Assembly (NCBI GenBank): GCA_965227045.1
Contig: OZ245718.1
Span: 3,100,001 to 3,164,000 of the forward strand
DNA from: UBA10649 sp965227045
GTDB taxonomy: Bacteria > Actinomycetota > Actinomycetes > S36-B12
DNA length: 64,000 nucleotides
Direction: 5' to 3'
Below the pieces are notes generated by a model, which was not told the DNA's origin, searched no databases, and was given only the letters and a program-made list of their open reading frames with translations. How positions within the stretch are numbered: the stretch's first letter is position 1; every line of letters starts with the position of its first letter. This document shows, one piece after another, positions 42,316-52,925 of the stretch. A program made the translations under genes and the position numbers.

Positions 42316-43844
42316 TGGCCCGCCCCGGGTTCACGCCCGGCCCGGCACTGTCCGGTGCCCGTCCGCTGGCGATTGCCGCCGTCGTCGTCCTCGTCGTGAC
42401 GCTGCTGGCCACGCTGATCCAACGCCCCGTGCCGGCAGTCACCGAGGGTGCCACGTCGATTCAGCCGATCGGGTCCTCCGTGCTGCTGTGCCCGGAGCCG
42501 GGCGCCGGACCTGACCTCGGCGTCCGCGTCACCGCTGCACTCGTCCCCGGCCAGCCGGGTCAGGACGTCGCCGACGCACCCGATGCACCTCCGAGTGCCG
42601 CGGGATTGGAGACGCTGCCCGGCCGGGAGTCCGCGTCGTCGAAGATCACCGTGCCAGGGGGCCAGGCGCAGATCGAGGCCTTCGGAACGCGGCTGCCGGC
42701 CATCCGCGCGTACGGCGAGGGAAACCTCGCCCCCGGGCTCGTCGCCGACCAGTGGGGCCGCAGCCCCGGTGGCAGCGGCCGCGGCCTGGCGAGCACCGCG
42801 TGCGCGCCGGCAGCCTCGGAGTTCTGGTTCGTCGGCGGAGGCGCGATCTCCGGTCGCCAGACGCGCATCGTGCTCATCAACCCCGACGAGACCGCCGCCG
42901 TGGTCGACGTGCTGATCCACGGACCCAACGGCCTGATCGACGCGCCCGCAGGCCGCGGACTGGTGATCAAGGGACAGGACCGACTGGTCGAGCGTCTGGA
43001 CGTCCTCGCCCCCGGCGTCACCGCGACTGCCGTGCAGGTGCTGGCGCGCACCGGTCGCGTCGGTGCGTCGGTCGACGACGAGCAGCGCGTGGGACTGTCG
43101 ACGGTCGGCACCGACTGGATCCCGCAGGCGGCGCCCCCGGCGACGAAGGTCTACGTCCCCGGCATCGTCAGTGGCGACGGCGCGCGAGTGCTGTCGGTCG
43201 TGGCGACGGGCGATGACGACGCGATCGTCAACATCCGGCTCATCACTCCCGAGGGCACGTTCACGCCGACGGAGCGATCCAAGCTCGACGTGCCGGCGGG
43301 CTCGGTCGTCACGATCGACATGTCGCCCGTCCTGGACAAGCAGCCCGCAACTCTCGAACTGACATCGGACCAGCCGATCGTCGCCGGGCTGCGGATGTTC
43401 TTCGGCGGGCAGAACGTGCAGGACGAGACCGCGTTCTCCGCGGGTGCGCAGCCGTACAACGCAACCTCCGCGGTCAGCGGACTTCCCGTGCGCGCCGCTA
43501 CCGACGTGCGACTGTCCATCACTGCCCCCGACACCGCCGCGGAGGTCGACATCGTGCTGCTGCCATTCCGGGGAGGAAAGGAGGCGGCCGTGCCCACCAC
43601 CGCTCGGCACGTGAAGATCGGCGCCGGCAAGGTGCGCTACATCAAACTGACGCCACCGGCCGGCATCGACTGGTACACGGCTGTCGTCACGCCGAGTGAG
43701 GGGTCCGGGCCGGTGCTCGTCGCGCACCGCGTTCGAGAGCAGTCCAGGTTCGGGGACCTGGTGACGGGCTATCCGTGGAGTCCGCTGCGCACGGAGGTCA
43801 CCGTGCCCACGGCCCAGCAGGACCTCGCGGTCGCGAACCGCTGA
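42315..43844 (+). CDS. DUF5719 family protein
   Basis: 509 residues. A short cytoplasmic start, one membrane segment (about residues 17-37), then a long extracellular beta-rich region with repeated sandwich-like units (EFWFVGGGAISGRQTRIVLINPDETAAVVDVLI split over strands; VTIDMSPVLDKQPATLELTS). No catalytic motif. Function unknown. It is coupled to the large glycosyltransferase and is probably its surface partner. Overall length and layout are normal for the family. Confidence 0.8.
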   Translation: MARPGFTPGPALSGARPLAIAAVVVLVVTLLATLIQRPVPAVTEGATSIQPIGSSVLLCPEPGAGPDLGVRVTAALVPGQPGQDVADAPDAPPSAAGLETLPGRESASSKITVPGGQAQIEAFGTRLPAIRAYGEGNLAPGLVADQWGRSPGGSGRGLASTACAPAASEFWFVGGGAISGRQTRIVLINPDETAAVVDVLIHGPNGLIDAPAGRGLVIKGQDRLVERLDVLAPGVTATAVQVLARTGRVGASVDDEQRVGLSTVGTDWIPQAAPPATKVYVPGIVSGDGARVLSVVATGDDDAIVNIRLITPEGTFTPTERSKLDVPAGSVVTIDMSPVLDKQPATLELTSDQPIVAGLRMFFGGQNVQDETAFSAGAQPYNATSAVSGLPVRAATDVRLSITAPDTAAEVDIVLLPFRGGKEAAVPTTARHVKIGAGKVRYIKLTPPAGIDWYTAVVTPSEGSGPVLVAHRVREQSRFGDLVTGYPWSPLRTEVTVPTAQQDLAVANR

Positions 43845-43899
43845 CCGCGTCGCCCGGTCGGCTGCGGCGCGTCGTCAACCCGAAGGACTGACTTCTCGC

Positions 43900-43905
43900 T
43901 ACCGT
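43900..43905 (+). promoter_or_regulatory. -10 element, leaderless promoter of the DUF3499 gene
   Basis: TACCGT lies 6 bases before GTG 43912. Confidence 0.6.
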
Positions 43906-43911
43906 GCCACC

Positions 43912-44307
43912 GTGAGTCGCCGCCGCTGTTCGAAGCCCTCGTGCAACGGAGCAGCAGTCTCGACGCTCACCTACGTCTACGCGGACTCGACCGCTGTGCT
44001 CGGACCGCTGGCGACCTACGCCGAACCCCACTGCTACGACCTGTGCGCGATGCACAGCGAGCGGATGACCGCACCGCGCGGCTGGGAGATCGTCCGCATC
44101 ACCCCGGACCCCGATGCGCTCAAGCCGACGAGTGACGATCTCGAGGCGCTGGCCAACGCCGTGCGCGAGGCTGCGCGGCCCCGTTACGAGCCGGGCACGG
44201 CGTTGCCGAGCGAGGTTCCCGCGGGCTCGGTCGAGACCGGCCGCAAGGGCCACCTGCGCATGCTTCAGTCCGTCGAGAGCCTCGAGGCCGCGGAGTACGA
44301 CGACTAG
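43912..44307 (+). CDS. DUF3499 family protein
   Basis: 131 residues. Cysteines C6 and C11 near the N-terminus (RRCSKPSCN) with a later H-C-Y-D-L-C-A-M-H look like a zinc-ribbon. This family is restricted to actinobacteria and always sits just upstream of manB (Rv3258c-like, from memory). Function unknown. The acidic C-terminus resembles others of the family. Confidence 0.85.
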   Translation: MSRRRCSKPSCNGAAVSTLTYVYADSTAVLGPLATYAEPHCYDLCAMHSERMTAPRGWEIVRITPDPDALKPTSDDLEALANAVREAARPRYEPGTALPSEVPAGSVETGRKGHLRMLQSVESLEAAEYDD

Positions 44308-44334
44308 TCAGCGGGGCCCGCGCTCGCTGACCGA

Positions 44335-44340
44335 TACGAT
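44335..44340 (+). promoter_or_regulatory. -10 element, leaderless promoter of manB
   Basis: TACGAT lies 6 bases before GTG 44347. It is probably the promoter for manB through the DUF1272 gene. Confidence 0.6.
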
Positions 44341-44346
44341 CCCAAG

Positions 44347-45753
44347 GTGCGAAACCTCGACGCGATCATCAAGGCCTATGACGTCCGCGGCATCTATCCC
44401 GATCAGCTCGACGAGGACCTTGCCCACGAGGTAGGCGCAGCCTTCGTTCGAGTCCTGGGCATCTCGGCTGCCGACGGGGGGCCGGGTGCGGTCGTCGTTG
44501 CACACGACATGCGTCCGTCCGGGCCGTCCCTGGTTGCCTCCTTCGCCGAGGGCGTGCGCGAGCAGGGCTGCGACGTCATCCTCATTGGCCTCGCGAGCAC
44601 TGACGGCCTGTATTACGCCTCGGGCAAGCTCGGCCTGTACGGCGCGATGTTCACCGCCAGCCACAACCCCGCGCAGTACAACGGCATCAAGTTGTGCCGC
44701 CCGGGCGCGGCACCCGTCGGACAGGACAGCGGTCTGCGCGCCATCAAGGAGATGGTCCAGGCCGGAGTGCCTGCGAGCGATGCACCGCTCGGCGAGGTTC
44801 GCGAGCAGGACATGCTCGCCGGCTACGCCGAGTTCCTGCGCGGACTTGTCAATATCAGCGGAAGCCGTCCGCTGAAGGTCGTCGTCGATGCGGGCAACGG
44901 CATGGGCGGGTTCACTGTTCCGGCAGTTCTCGGCACGGGCGCGGGGCTGCCCGCGCTTCCGCTCGACATCGACCCCATGTACTTCGAACTGGACGGCACG
45001 TTCCCGAACCACGAGGCCAACCCGATCGAGCCGGCCAACCTGCGCGACCTGCAGGCCCGCGTCACGGAGGTCGGTGCCGACATCGGCCTGGCTTTCGACG
45101 GCGATGCGGACCGCTGCTTCGTGGTCGACGAGCGCGGCGAGATCGTCAAGCCGTCGATGCTCACGGCGCTCATCGCGACGCGCGAACTCGCGAAGAGCCC
45201 GGGCTCGGTGATCATCTACAACCTGATCTCGTCCAAGGCCGTTCCCGAGGTCATCCTCGAGAACGGCGGCGTGCCAGTTCGCACGCGCGTTGGCCACTCG
45301 TTCATCAAGGCACGCATGGCCGAGACTGATGCGGTCTTCGGCGGCGAGCATTCCGGCCACTTCTACTTCCGCGACTTCTGGTTCGCCGACTCGGGCATGC
45401 TCGCTGCTCTGCACACCCTCGCGGCCCTCGGCGAGACCGCGCCAGGCACGACGCTGTCGAGCCTGCTCGCGTCGTTCGATCGCTATGTGTCCAGCGGCGA
45501 GATCAACACCGAGGTTGCCGATCAGGAGGCGATCTCGGCCGCGATCGTCGCCGACTTCTCGGCACGTCCGGGAACGAGCGTTGACGACCTCGACGGATTC
45601 ACCGTCACCGGTGACACGTGGTGGTTCAACATCCGGCCGAGCAACACCGAGCCGCTGCTGCGGCTGAATGTCGAGGCAGACGACGAGGCGGGCATGGTCC
45701 GCGTCCGCGACGAGGTGCTCGCCATGATGCGCGCGGGAGGTTCGCATGACTGA
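44347..45753 (+). CDS. manB: Phosphomannomutase / phosphoglucomutase
   Basis: 468 residues, full length. It interconverts mannose 6-phosphate and mannose 1-phosphate. The phosphoserine loop TASHNPAQYNGIK, the metal loop AFDGDADRCFVVDE, the sugar loop GGEHSGHFYF and the phosphate loop RPSNTEPLLRL are all present. It lies between DUF3499 and the Trm112-like gene and overlaps the latter by 8 bases. With ManA and the guanylyltransferase it forms the GDP-mannose route. Confidence 0.95.
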   Translation: MRNLDAIIKAYDVRGIYPDQLDEDLAHEVGAAFVRVLGISAADGGPGAVVVAHDMRPSGPSLVASFAEGVREQGCDVILIGLASTDGLYYASGKLGLYGAMFTASHNPAQYNGIKLCRPGAAPVGQDSGLRAIKEMVQAGVPASDAPLGEVREQDMLAGYAEFLRGLVNISGSRPLKVVVDAGNGMGGFTVPAVLGTGAGLPALPLDIDPMYFELDGTFPNHEANPIEPANLRDLQARVTEVGADIGLAFDGDADRCFVVDERGEIVKPSMLTALIATRELAKSPGSVIIYNLISSKAVPEVILENGGVPVRTRVGHSFIKARMAETDAVFGGEHSGHFYFRDFWFADSGMLAALHTLAALGETAPGTTLSSLLASFDRYVSSGEINTEVADQEAISAAIVADFSARPGTSVDDLDGFTVTGDTWWFNIRPSNTEPLLRLNVEADDEAGMVRVRDEVLAMMRAGGSHD

Positions 45754-45955
45754 CAGCAGGCTCGGCCCACTCGACATTCCCACAGCGCTGTGGGACGTCC
45801 TCGCGTGCCCGTGCCCAGCGCACGCTCCGCTGATCGTCGACGAGAAGGCGCACCAGCTGGTGTGCACGTCCTGCGGTCGCCACTTCGACGTGCGCGATGG
45901 CGTGCCCGTCATGCTGCTCGACGAGTCCACCCCCGGCCCCGTCCCCGGCGCCTGA
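45746..45955 (+). CDS. Trm112 family (UPF0434-like) zinc-ribbon protein
   Basis: 69 residues. LACPCPAH and VCTSCGRHFDVRDGVPVMLLDE are the family signature with two C-x-C/C-x-x-C pairs for one zinc. Eukaryotic Trm112 activates methyltransferases; the bacterial members have no fixed role. It starts inside manB and is followed 3 bases later by manA. The position beside manB is conserved in Streptomyces (from memory). Confidence 0.88.
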   Translation: MTDSRLGPLDIPTALWDVLACPCPAHAPLIVDEKAHQLVCTSCGRHFDVRDGVPVMLLDESTPGPVPGA

Positions 45956-45958
45956 TCC

Positions 45959-47068
45959 ATGCTCGTCGTCCGTGGTGCGGTCAAGGACTACGACTGGGGG
46001 ATCGTCGACGGGCTGGCCGCGTGGAGCGGTGCTGCGACCGGCGGCCCGCAGGCAGAACTGTGGTTCGGCGTGCATCCGGGCGGACCGTCACCGCTCGTCG
46101 ACCACACCGGCACTCCCACCGGCGAGGTGCTCGCCGACCATTTCGACATCGAGCACATCCCGATCCTCGTCAAGCTCCTCGCCGCCGCGCGTCCGCTGTC
46201 CGTCCAGGTTCATCCGTCTGCTGCAACCGCGCTGCGCATGTGGCGGGCCCAGGAGGACGGCACGGGCCAGGCGGTGCTGTCCGACCCATTCGAGAAGACC
46301 GAGATGCTCGTCGCCCTCGGACCGTTCGAGGCGTTCGCCGGCTGGCGGGATCTCGACCAGGCAATGCAGATCCTGGCCAATGTTCCCGGCTGCGAGCAGG
46401 GAGTCGCGGCCCTCGCTCTCGGTGACGAGAAGGCCGCGATCGTGGCGCTGCTCGAGGTCAGGGACGTGACGGGCGCAGTCGCACTCCTGCCTTCAGCGGC
46501 GTCGGCGGCCGGACTGGAGGGCAGCGAGCTGCACGCCTACGCAACCGTCGCGGCGCTGTACCCGAACGACGCGGGTGCACTGGTGACCCCGCTGCTGGCC
46601 TTCGTGTCGCTGGCCGAGGGGGAGGCCGTCTACGTGCCCGCCGGCATCCCGCACAGCTACGTCCGCGGCACCGGCCTGGAGGTGATGACCTCGTCGGACA
46701 ATGTCCTTCGACTCGGGCTCACGCCCAAGGCGGTCTTCGTCGACGAGGCCCTCGATGCACTCGAACCCGATCTTGAGCCCGTGGTACTGCGCACATCCCT
46801 CGGTGATGCGGTCGCCCCGGTCGGCGCTCCATTCGCCGCGACCTTGCACCGCGACGGCAGCGTCGACATCGCGAGCGGCACGTACCGGATCGTCCTGCTC
46901 ATCGAGGGCTCGGCGCGGGTGGCCACCGCACTTGCCGACATCGACCTGCGACCGGGAACGGCCGCCGTTTTGGCCGCGGACGATCCTTCTGCCATCGTCA
47001 CCGTGTCGGGACTTGCAGCGGTAGTGACTGCACGCAGCCAGGGGACGTCGGAGAGGCAGGACGCATGA
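45959..47068 (+). CDS. manA: Mannose-6-phosphate isomerase, class I
   Basis: 369 residues. It converts fructose 6-phosphate to mannose 6-phosphate. The opening VKDYDWGIVDGLAAW, the zinc-binding SVQVHPS and the cupin metal segment YVPAGIPHSYVRG are typical, and SDNVLRLGLTPK is the last conserved motif. The ATG follows the previous stop by 3 bases. It ends with a 4-base overlap into the CDF gene. Confidence 0.93.
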   Translation: MLVVRGAVKDYDWGIVDGLAAWSGAATGGPQAELWFGVHPGGPSPLVDHTGTPTGEVLADHFDIEHIPILVKLLAAARPLSVQVHPSAATALRMWRAQEDGTGQAVLSDPFEKTEMLVALGPFEAFAGWRDLDQAMQILANVPGCEQGVAALALGDEKAAIVALLEVRDVTGAVALLPSAASAAGLEGSELHAYATVAALYPNDAGALVTPLLAFVSLAEGEAVYVPAGIPHSYVRGTGLEVMTSSDNVLRLGLTPKAVFVDEALDALEPDLEPVVLRTSLGDAVAPVGAPFAATLHRDGSVDIASGTYRIVLLIEGSARVATALADIDLRPGTAAVLAADDPSAIVTVSGLAAVVTARSQGTSERQDA

Positions 47069-48006
47069 GCACCGAGGGTGGGATGCGCGCGGTCATCGCC
47101 GCACTGCTCGCGAACATGGGCATCGCGGTCAGCAAGTTCATCGCGTTCTTCTTCACAGGGTCGTCGTCGATGCTGTCCGAGGCGATCCACTCCGTCGCGG
47201 ACTCGGGCAACCAGATCCTGCTGCTCATCGGCAACAAGCGCGCGAAGAAGGCGCCCGATGAGCATCACCCGTTCGGGTACGGGCGGCGGCGGTACGTCTA
47301 CGGGTTCATCGTTGCGATCGTGCTCTTCCTCGTCGGCGGCCTTTTCTCGTTGTACGAGGGCTTCCACAAGTGGCAGCATCCCGAGCCGCTCGACGACTGG
47401 TGGATCGCGGTCCTTGTGCTCGGCATCGCGATCGTCCTGGAGTCGTTCTCCTTCCGGACGGCCATCCGCGAGGCGAACCACTCGCGCGGCAAGCGCTCGC
47501 TCTTCAAGTTCATCAGGGCCGCACGCCAGCCCGAGCTTCCCGTCATCCTGCTCGAGGACGCCGGTGCGCTCGTCGGCCTCATGTTCGCCCTGATCGGCGT
47601 CGGGCTCGCGGTCATCACGGGCAACGGGCGGTTCGACGCGCTCGGTGCCATGTCCGTCGGCACGCTGCTCGTCGTCATTGCGATCTTCCTCGCGATAGAG
47701 ATGACGGCGATGCTGGTGGGCGAGGGCGCGCTTCCCGAGGAGGTCGCGGCCATCCGCGCGGCCCTGGAGTCGGCGCACGGTGTCCGCCGCGTGATCCACC
47801 TGCGCACCCTGCACGTTGGACCTGATGAACTGCTCGTCGCCGCGAAGATCGCAATCCTCAACAACGACACGGGTGCGCAGATTGCCAGCGACATCGACTC
47901 GGCTGAACGGGCTCTTCGAGCGGCCGTCCCGACGGCGCGCTACATCTTCCTCGAGCCCGACCTCGATCGCACGCCGCAGCCACCAGACGGCGCCCCCGAG
48001 GCCTGA
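47065..48006 (+). CDS. Cation diffusion facilitator family metal transporter
   Basis: 313 residues with five to six membrane segments. The metal site H/D-x-x-x-D appears as EAIHSVADSGNQ in helix II, followed by the HHPFGYGRRRY loop, which marks CDF proteins of the Zn/Fe/Mn type. The second site helix has EDAGALVGLMFALIG. The C-terminal cytoplasmic domain is present. It exports divalent metal in exchange for protons; which metal is not clear. ATGA overlap with manA. Confidence 0.9.
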   Translation: MSTEGGMRAVIAALLANMGIAVSKFIAFFFTGSSSMLSEAIHSVADSGNQILLLIGNKRAKKAPDEHHPFGYGRRRYVYGFIVAIVLFLVGGLFSLYEGFHKWQHPEPLDDWWIAVLVLGIAIVLESFSFRTAIREANHSRGKRSLFKFIRAARQPELPVILLEDAGALVGLMFALIGVGLAVITGNGRFDALGAMSVGTLLVVIAIFLAIEMTAMLVGEGALPEEVAAIRAALESAHGVRRVIHLRTLHVGPDELLVAAKIAILNNDTGAQIASDIDSAERALRAAVPTARYIFLEPDLDRTPQPPDGAPEA

Positions 48007-48011
48007 GCACG

Positions 48012-48320
48012 ATGCTCGAACTTCGGCCGAACTGCGAACTGTGCGATGCCGACCTGCCACCGCACGCATCGAACGCGCGCATCTGCACCTATGAGTGCAC
48101 CTTCTGCGCCGACTGCGTCGACGGAGTTCTGCTCAACGTCTGCCCGAACTGCGGCGGCGGGTTCGCCCCTCGGCCGATCCGGGCGGCGCGCGCTTGGCGG
48201 CCGGGCACGGGGCTGCTGAACCACCCGGCGAGCACCGTCCGGGTGCGACCCGAGCAGTCGCCCGAGGCGATCGCCGAGCTCACCGCCCGGCTCAAGGACA
48301 TCCCGCCCGCCTCCCGCTGA
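48012..48320 (+). CDS. DUF1272 zinc-binding protein
   Basis: 102 residues. MLELRPNCELCDADLPP and ICTYECTFCADCVDGVLLNVCPNCGGGF are the DUF1272 signature with six or more cysteines for zinc. Function unknown. It follows the CDF exporter by 5 bases and could be co-expressed with it, which hints at metal handling; this is inference only. Confidence 0.85.
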   Translation: MLELRPNCELCDADLPPHASNARICTYECTFCADCVDGVLLNVCPNCGGGFAPRPIRAARAWRPGTGLLNHPASTVRVRPEQSPEAIAELTARLKDIPPASR

Positions 48321-48485
48321 GCGGGGTGGGAAGGTGCCGAAAGCTTCCGTTTCTGGCACACTTGGGCTGTCGCTGATGGTCCGGAGCCCTGGTTCCCGTC
48401 GCGGACATTCGCAGAACCTGTTCATCCTTTGGCGAACCATCGAAGCCTCGTGCCGTTCGCGCCCTTTCGCCGACAAGGAGTTTTG
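48321..48485 (+). other. Intergenic leader of sahH
   Basis: 165 bases without a gene. A GGCGAAC/GTTCGC pair (48431-48460 region) could form a stem, and AAGGAG lies 7 bases before the ATG. I find no match to the SAH riboswitch core. Confidence 0.4.
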
Positions 48486-49943
<1,458 letters not shown>

Positions 49944-49951
49944 AACCACCG

Positions 49952-50009
49952 CGACCTTGAGGTTTGGCACCCCCGCGCGCGGCGCGGAGGGTGCCAAACC
50001 TCAAGGTCG
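49952..50009. repeat. 58-bp palindrome, family C, copy 1
   Basis: Perfect 21-bp arms at 49952-49972 and 49989-50009. Arm core: GACCTTGAGGTTTGGCACCC. It begins 9 bases after the sahH stop. The arm sequence is the same as copy 3 at 62987. Confidence 0.92.
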
Positions 50010-50025
50010 ACCCATGTCCGGAGCA

Positions 50026-50096
50026 CGCCGACCTTGAGGTTGGCGTGGCTTTCAGGGCCGTGAACCCACGCCAACCTCAAGGTCGGCGCGGTTTTT
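50026..50096 (+). terminator. Palindrome family C, copy 2, acting as rho-independent terminator
   Basis: 23-bp arms at 50026-50048 and 50066-50088 (core GACCTTGAGGTTGGCGTGG) with a 17-base loop, followed by TTTTT at 50092-50096. This is the only copy with a T-tract, and it is positioned to end sahH transcription. The T-tract overlaps the TAA stop of the converging gene. Confidence 0.8.
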
Positions 50097-51999
50097 ACGG
50101 GGTGGTTGGCGGCGGGACGACGTTGAGCGAGGTTGACGTCTCCGCGATCGAGCCGAGGTCGTTGGTGATGCGCAACGTCGCGGTCTGCCCGAGGAGCGCG
50201 CGGGTATCGACCTTGCAACGCGGGTCGAAGGTACTGTCGCAGTCCCAGGAGCCGTTCGAGTCCAGGTCCCACTGGTAGCGCTCAATGCTGCCGAGTTTGT
50301 CGTACGAGCGCTCGGCGGTGACGAATCCGGCCGCGCCTTGGAAGAAGGTGTACGGCCCGCCTGCGTTCACGACCGGCGCGGGCGACAGCACGCCGGCGAT
50401 GACGCTGCCCGCCTCCTGCTCGTCACCGCTTGCGAGAGCCGTTCCGCCCGTGCCGATGACGATGCCACCGGTCTCCTGCGACATGAGCAGGATGTCGCTG
50501 ACCGTCCTCGGGTCGGTTCCGTAGGCGCGGCCGCTTACCGAGATGCCGAGCGGTCGCAGTTGCTTCACGACGGCCGCTGCCTGCGCCGCATTCGTGCTCT
50601 CAGGAGCCGAGTCCGGTGTATCGGTGAGCAGGATGATGGCCTTGTGCGCGTCGGGACGCCACGTCGTTGTCGTCGCGGCCTGACGAACGGCGGCGTACAT
50701 GTCCGACGACGCACTCTCCTGATCGCGCGCCGTGGCCTCGCGACTCTCCAGCGCGGCAGCGATGGCGTCGAAGTCCTCGGTCGGCTGGACGAGCACCTGG
50801 TACGTCGATGCGCTGGCGTCGGTAGCCGCCTTGCCGTCGGCTCCGTAGCCGGCGATGCCGACGCGCAGGTTCTGGTCCGTCTTGGCTGACAGCTCCTGGA
50901 TGAAGTAGCGCGCATCCGACTTGAGCTGCTCGATGTCGTTCTCCGGATGCGCGAGGTCCACCGCGAACATGAGATCGACGGGCCGGTTGATCAGGTCGAG
51001 CTGCGATCGTGGCGCGAGTCGCGACATCAGTTCGCGCGCCACCTGCACGGACTCCTCGTGCGACCACGCAGTGCTCGGCATGGATCCGAGCTCCATCGTC
51101 ACCTGTTCGAACTGCGCGTCGATTCGAGCGCGGGTGGCCACGGCGAGGCCGATGTAGGTCCCATGGTCGGCCATGCCGTGGTCGATGCCGACTCCTTGGC
51201 AGATGAAGTCGAGGGCGTGGCAGATGCTGATGACGCGGCCGCGCATGCTCGAGTCGTACTCGGGCCTCGTCACGACGTTCAGCCCGTCGTTCCCACTCGG
51301 ACCGGTGGGGATGATCCCCGCCCGCACCGACCACGAGGTGCCGTTCATCCTCGGGTCGCCGGCGAGGATCAGCGCGACCTTGTCGACGTTGTCACCGAAC
51401 CCACCGCCCTGCAGAGCGTCGCCGGCAACCTGCGCGCCCTGCGAGTGCCCAATGATGATGATCCGTCGATTCGGATTGACGCTGCCGCATCGCGCGAACT
51501 CCGCGTTGACCATGTTCGTGAGCACGTCGACGCCGGCCGCCGCCGAGCTCACGATGTCATCGTCGGGGTTCATCTGCCGCAGGATCAGGCCCGCGGTTAC
51601 GCCAACTGGACCGAGCAGAAGGCCGAACACCGGTGCGTAGGCAACGATCGTGCCGCTGACGGCATTGACGGCGGGGTAGTAGTAGCCGCCAGCCTCGTAG
51701 ACCGGGTCGACGATCGGATCGACGGTCTTGCCCCGCAGCTTTGCCTCCGCCGTGAGGGCCTGCACGATGTCGTAGAACGTCGAGGTCCTGACCTCACCTC
51801 CCTGATTCTCACGGTTGTTCCAGTTCACGACCGGCTTGATCTTCGGGTTGTAGCGACCGGTGTCGTTGCCCTGGTTGCTGCCTCTGACGGTCATGATCTT
51901 GAAGTCGTCCGCGCACGTCCTCTCGGCCGCCTGCGCGACGGGCATCGGAGTCATCGCGGCAAGTAGCGCGATGACGATGCAGAAGGCGATGCGCTTCAT
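50095..51999 (-). CDS. Secreted cutinase-like / von Willebrand A / PKD-like fusion protein
   Basis: 634 residues. A signal peptide ends near AQA-AERT. Residues ~25-300 are cutinase-like: IMTVRGSNQGND, the GHSQGAQ elbow with catalytic Ser, and the Asp/His end near C-H-A-L-D-F-I-C ... GMADHG. Residues ~325-520 form a VWA domain (DLMFAVDLAHPENDIEQL, VGIAGYG, AIILLTDTPD), but the metal-site D-x-S-x-S reads D-L-A-H-P. Residues ~535-634 are PKD-like (GGPYTFFQGAAGFVTAERSYD, WDLDSNGSWDCD). No sorting signal. It overlaps the small membrane gene upstream by four bases. Confidence 0.78.
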   Translation of the reverse strand: MKRIAFCIVIALLAAMTPMPVAQAAERTCADDFKIMTVRGSNQGNDTGRYNPKIKPVVNWNNRENQGGEVRTSTFYDIVQALTAEAKLRGKTVDPIVDPVYEAGGYYYPAVNAVSGTIVAYAPVFGLLLGPVGVTAGLILRQMNPDDDIVSSAAAGVDVLTNMVNAEFARCGSVNPNRRIIIIGHSQGAQVAGDALQGGGFGDNVDKVALILAGDPRMNGTSWSVRAGIIPTGPSGNDGLNVVTRPEYDSSMRGRVISICHALDFICQGVGIDHGMADHGTYIGLAVATRARIDAQFEQVTMELGSMPSTAWSHEESVQVARELMSRLAPRSQLDLINRPVDLMFAVDLAHPENDIEQLKSDARYFIQELSAKTDQNLRVGIAGYGADGKAATDASASTYQVLVQPTEDFDAIAAALESREATARDQESASSDMYAAVRQAATTTTWRPDAHKAIILLTDTPDSAPESTNAAQAAAVVKQLRPLGISVSGRAYGTDPRTVSDILLMSQETGGIVIGTGGTALASGDEQEAGSVIAGVLSPAPVVNAGGPYTFFQGAAGFVTAERSYDKLGSIERYQWDLDSNGSWDCDSTFDPRCKVDTRALLGQTATLRITNDLGSIAETSTSLNVVPPPTTP

Positions 52000-52571
52000 A
52001 TCGAGATGTCCATCTCGCAGGTGATCCCGGTTGCCTCGTTCGGATGCTCCTCGAAGTAGACCCGGTGCTGCGCCACCTGCTCGGGCTCGGCGTACCCGCA
52101 GGTGAAGCGTCGAACCCTGCCATCGTCGAAGGTGATCTGCGAGTCGAAGGTGGGTCCGTACCCGTCCTGCGTCGGCACGCGCGTGGCTGCGCCGATCGTC
52201 ATGCCAGAGTGCGTGCCTGGAAGGGCAGCAAGCCCCTCCTCGAACAGAGTCGCCGCGATCGCTGGATCGGCCGCAGTGGTGGGATGCATGATCACCCAGT
52301 GCTGGGCCGAGTAGCGACCAGCCGGAGCGCAGCTTGTCGGCCCGCTGAGCGGCAGCCAGTCCGCGATGAGCGGGTGGCAGCCGCTGAAATCCGATTCCGC
52401 AGTCCAGCCGGCCGGGGTGTCGAACAGCTCGATCATCGCCGTATCGAACTGGTCCGCCTGCTGCGGGGGAAAGCGAAAGTGCAGCCAGTAGGCGACACCA
52501 ACCCCCGCCCCGATCGAAATCAGGATCAGGGCGCTGGCAAGCACGACGAGGACCACGTTCTTAGGGGTCAT
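51996..52571 (-). CDS. Hypothetical single-pass membrane protein
   Basis: 191 residues. One N-terminal membrane helix (residues 5-30) and an extracellular part with four cysteines. I recognise no family. Its stop overlaps the start of the cutinase-like fusion gene (ATGA), so both are co-translated and likely act together at the surface. Base composition and codon use look like the neighbours. Confidence 0.65.
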   Translation of the reverse strand: MTPKNVVLVVLASALILISIGAGVGVAYWLHFRFPPQQADQFDTAMIELFDTPAGWTAESDFSGCHPLIADWLPLSGPTSCAPAGRYSAQHWVIMHPTTAADPAIAATLFEEGLAALPGTHSGMTIGAATRVPTQDGYGPTFDSQITFDDGRVRRFTCGYAEPEQVAQHRVYFEEHPNEATGITCEMDISI

Positions 52572-52631
52572 CTGCCTGCCACCTAGAGTCGACTTCGCCG
52601 CATCGTATGCGGACCGAGCCGGAGGTGCCCT

Positions 52632-52925
52632 ATGTATGCGCTTGTCGTCCGCTTCGACGTCCTCGCCGATCGGCTATCGGAGTTCGATCGGCTCGTCGCC
52701 GACACCATCGACGAGATCACCGCGCACGAGCCCGGGACGCTGACCTACGTGTCGACCGGAGTCGAGGGTGACGACGCGGCTCGGGTGTTCATCGAGATCT
52801 ATGCGGACGAGGCGGCATTCGCCGCACACGAAGCGCAGCCGCACACGCAGCGCTTCCTCGTCGAGCGCGAGTCGATGCTCGCGTCGATGCGGGTCGAGCG
52901 CCTCAGGCCCGTCTCCCTGGCCTGA
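52632..52925 (+). CDS. Antibiotic biosynthesis monooxygenase (ABM) domain protein
   Basis: 97 residues, a single ferredoxin-like ABM domain: MYALVVRFDVLADRLSEFDRLVADTIDEI, TLTYVST, RVFIEIYADEAAFAAHEAQPHTQRF (split). These small dimeric enzymes act on quinone-like or other aromatic substrates without cofactor; the substrate cannot be told. GGAGG lies just before the ATG. Its 3' end overlaps the convergent small membrane gene by 23 bases. Confidence 0.85.
   Translation: MYALVVRFDVLADRLSEFDRLVADTIDEITAHEPGTLTYVSTGVEGDDAARVFIEIYADEAAFAAHEAQPHTQRFLVERESMLASMRVERLRPVSLA

Noticed and set aside
48321..48485. SAH riboswitch before sahH
   Set aside because: The leader has no match to the conserved SAH riboswitch core and no pseudoknot partner that I can find; only a weak stem is present.
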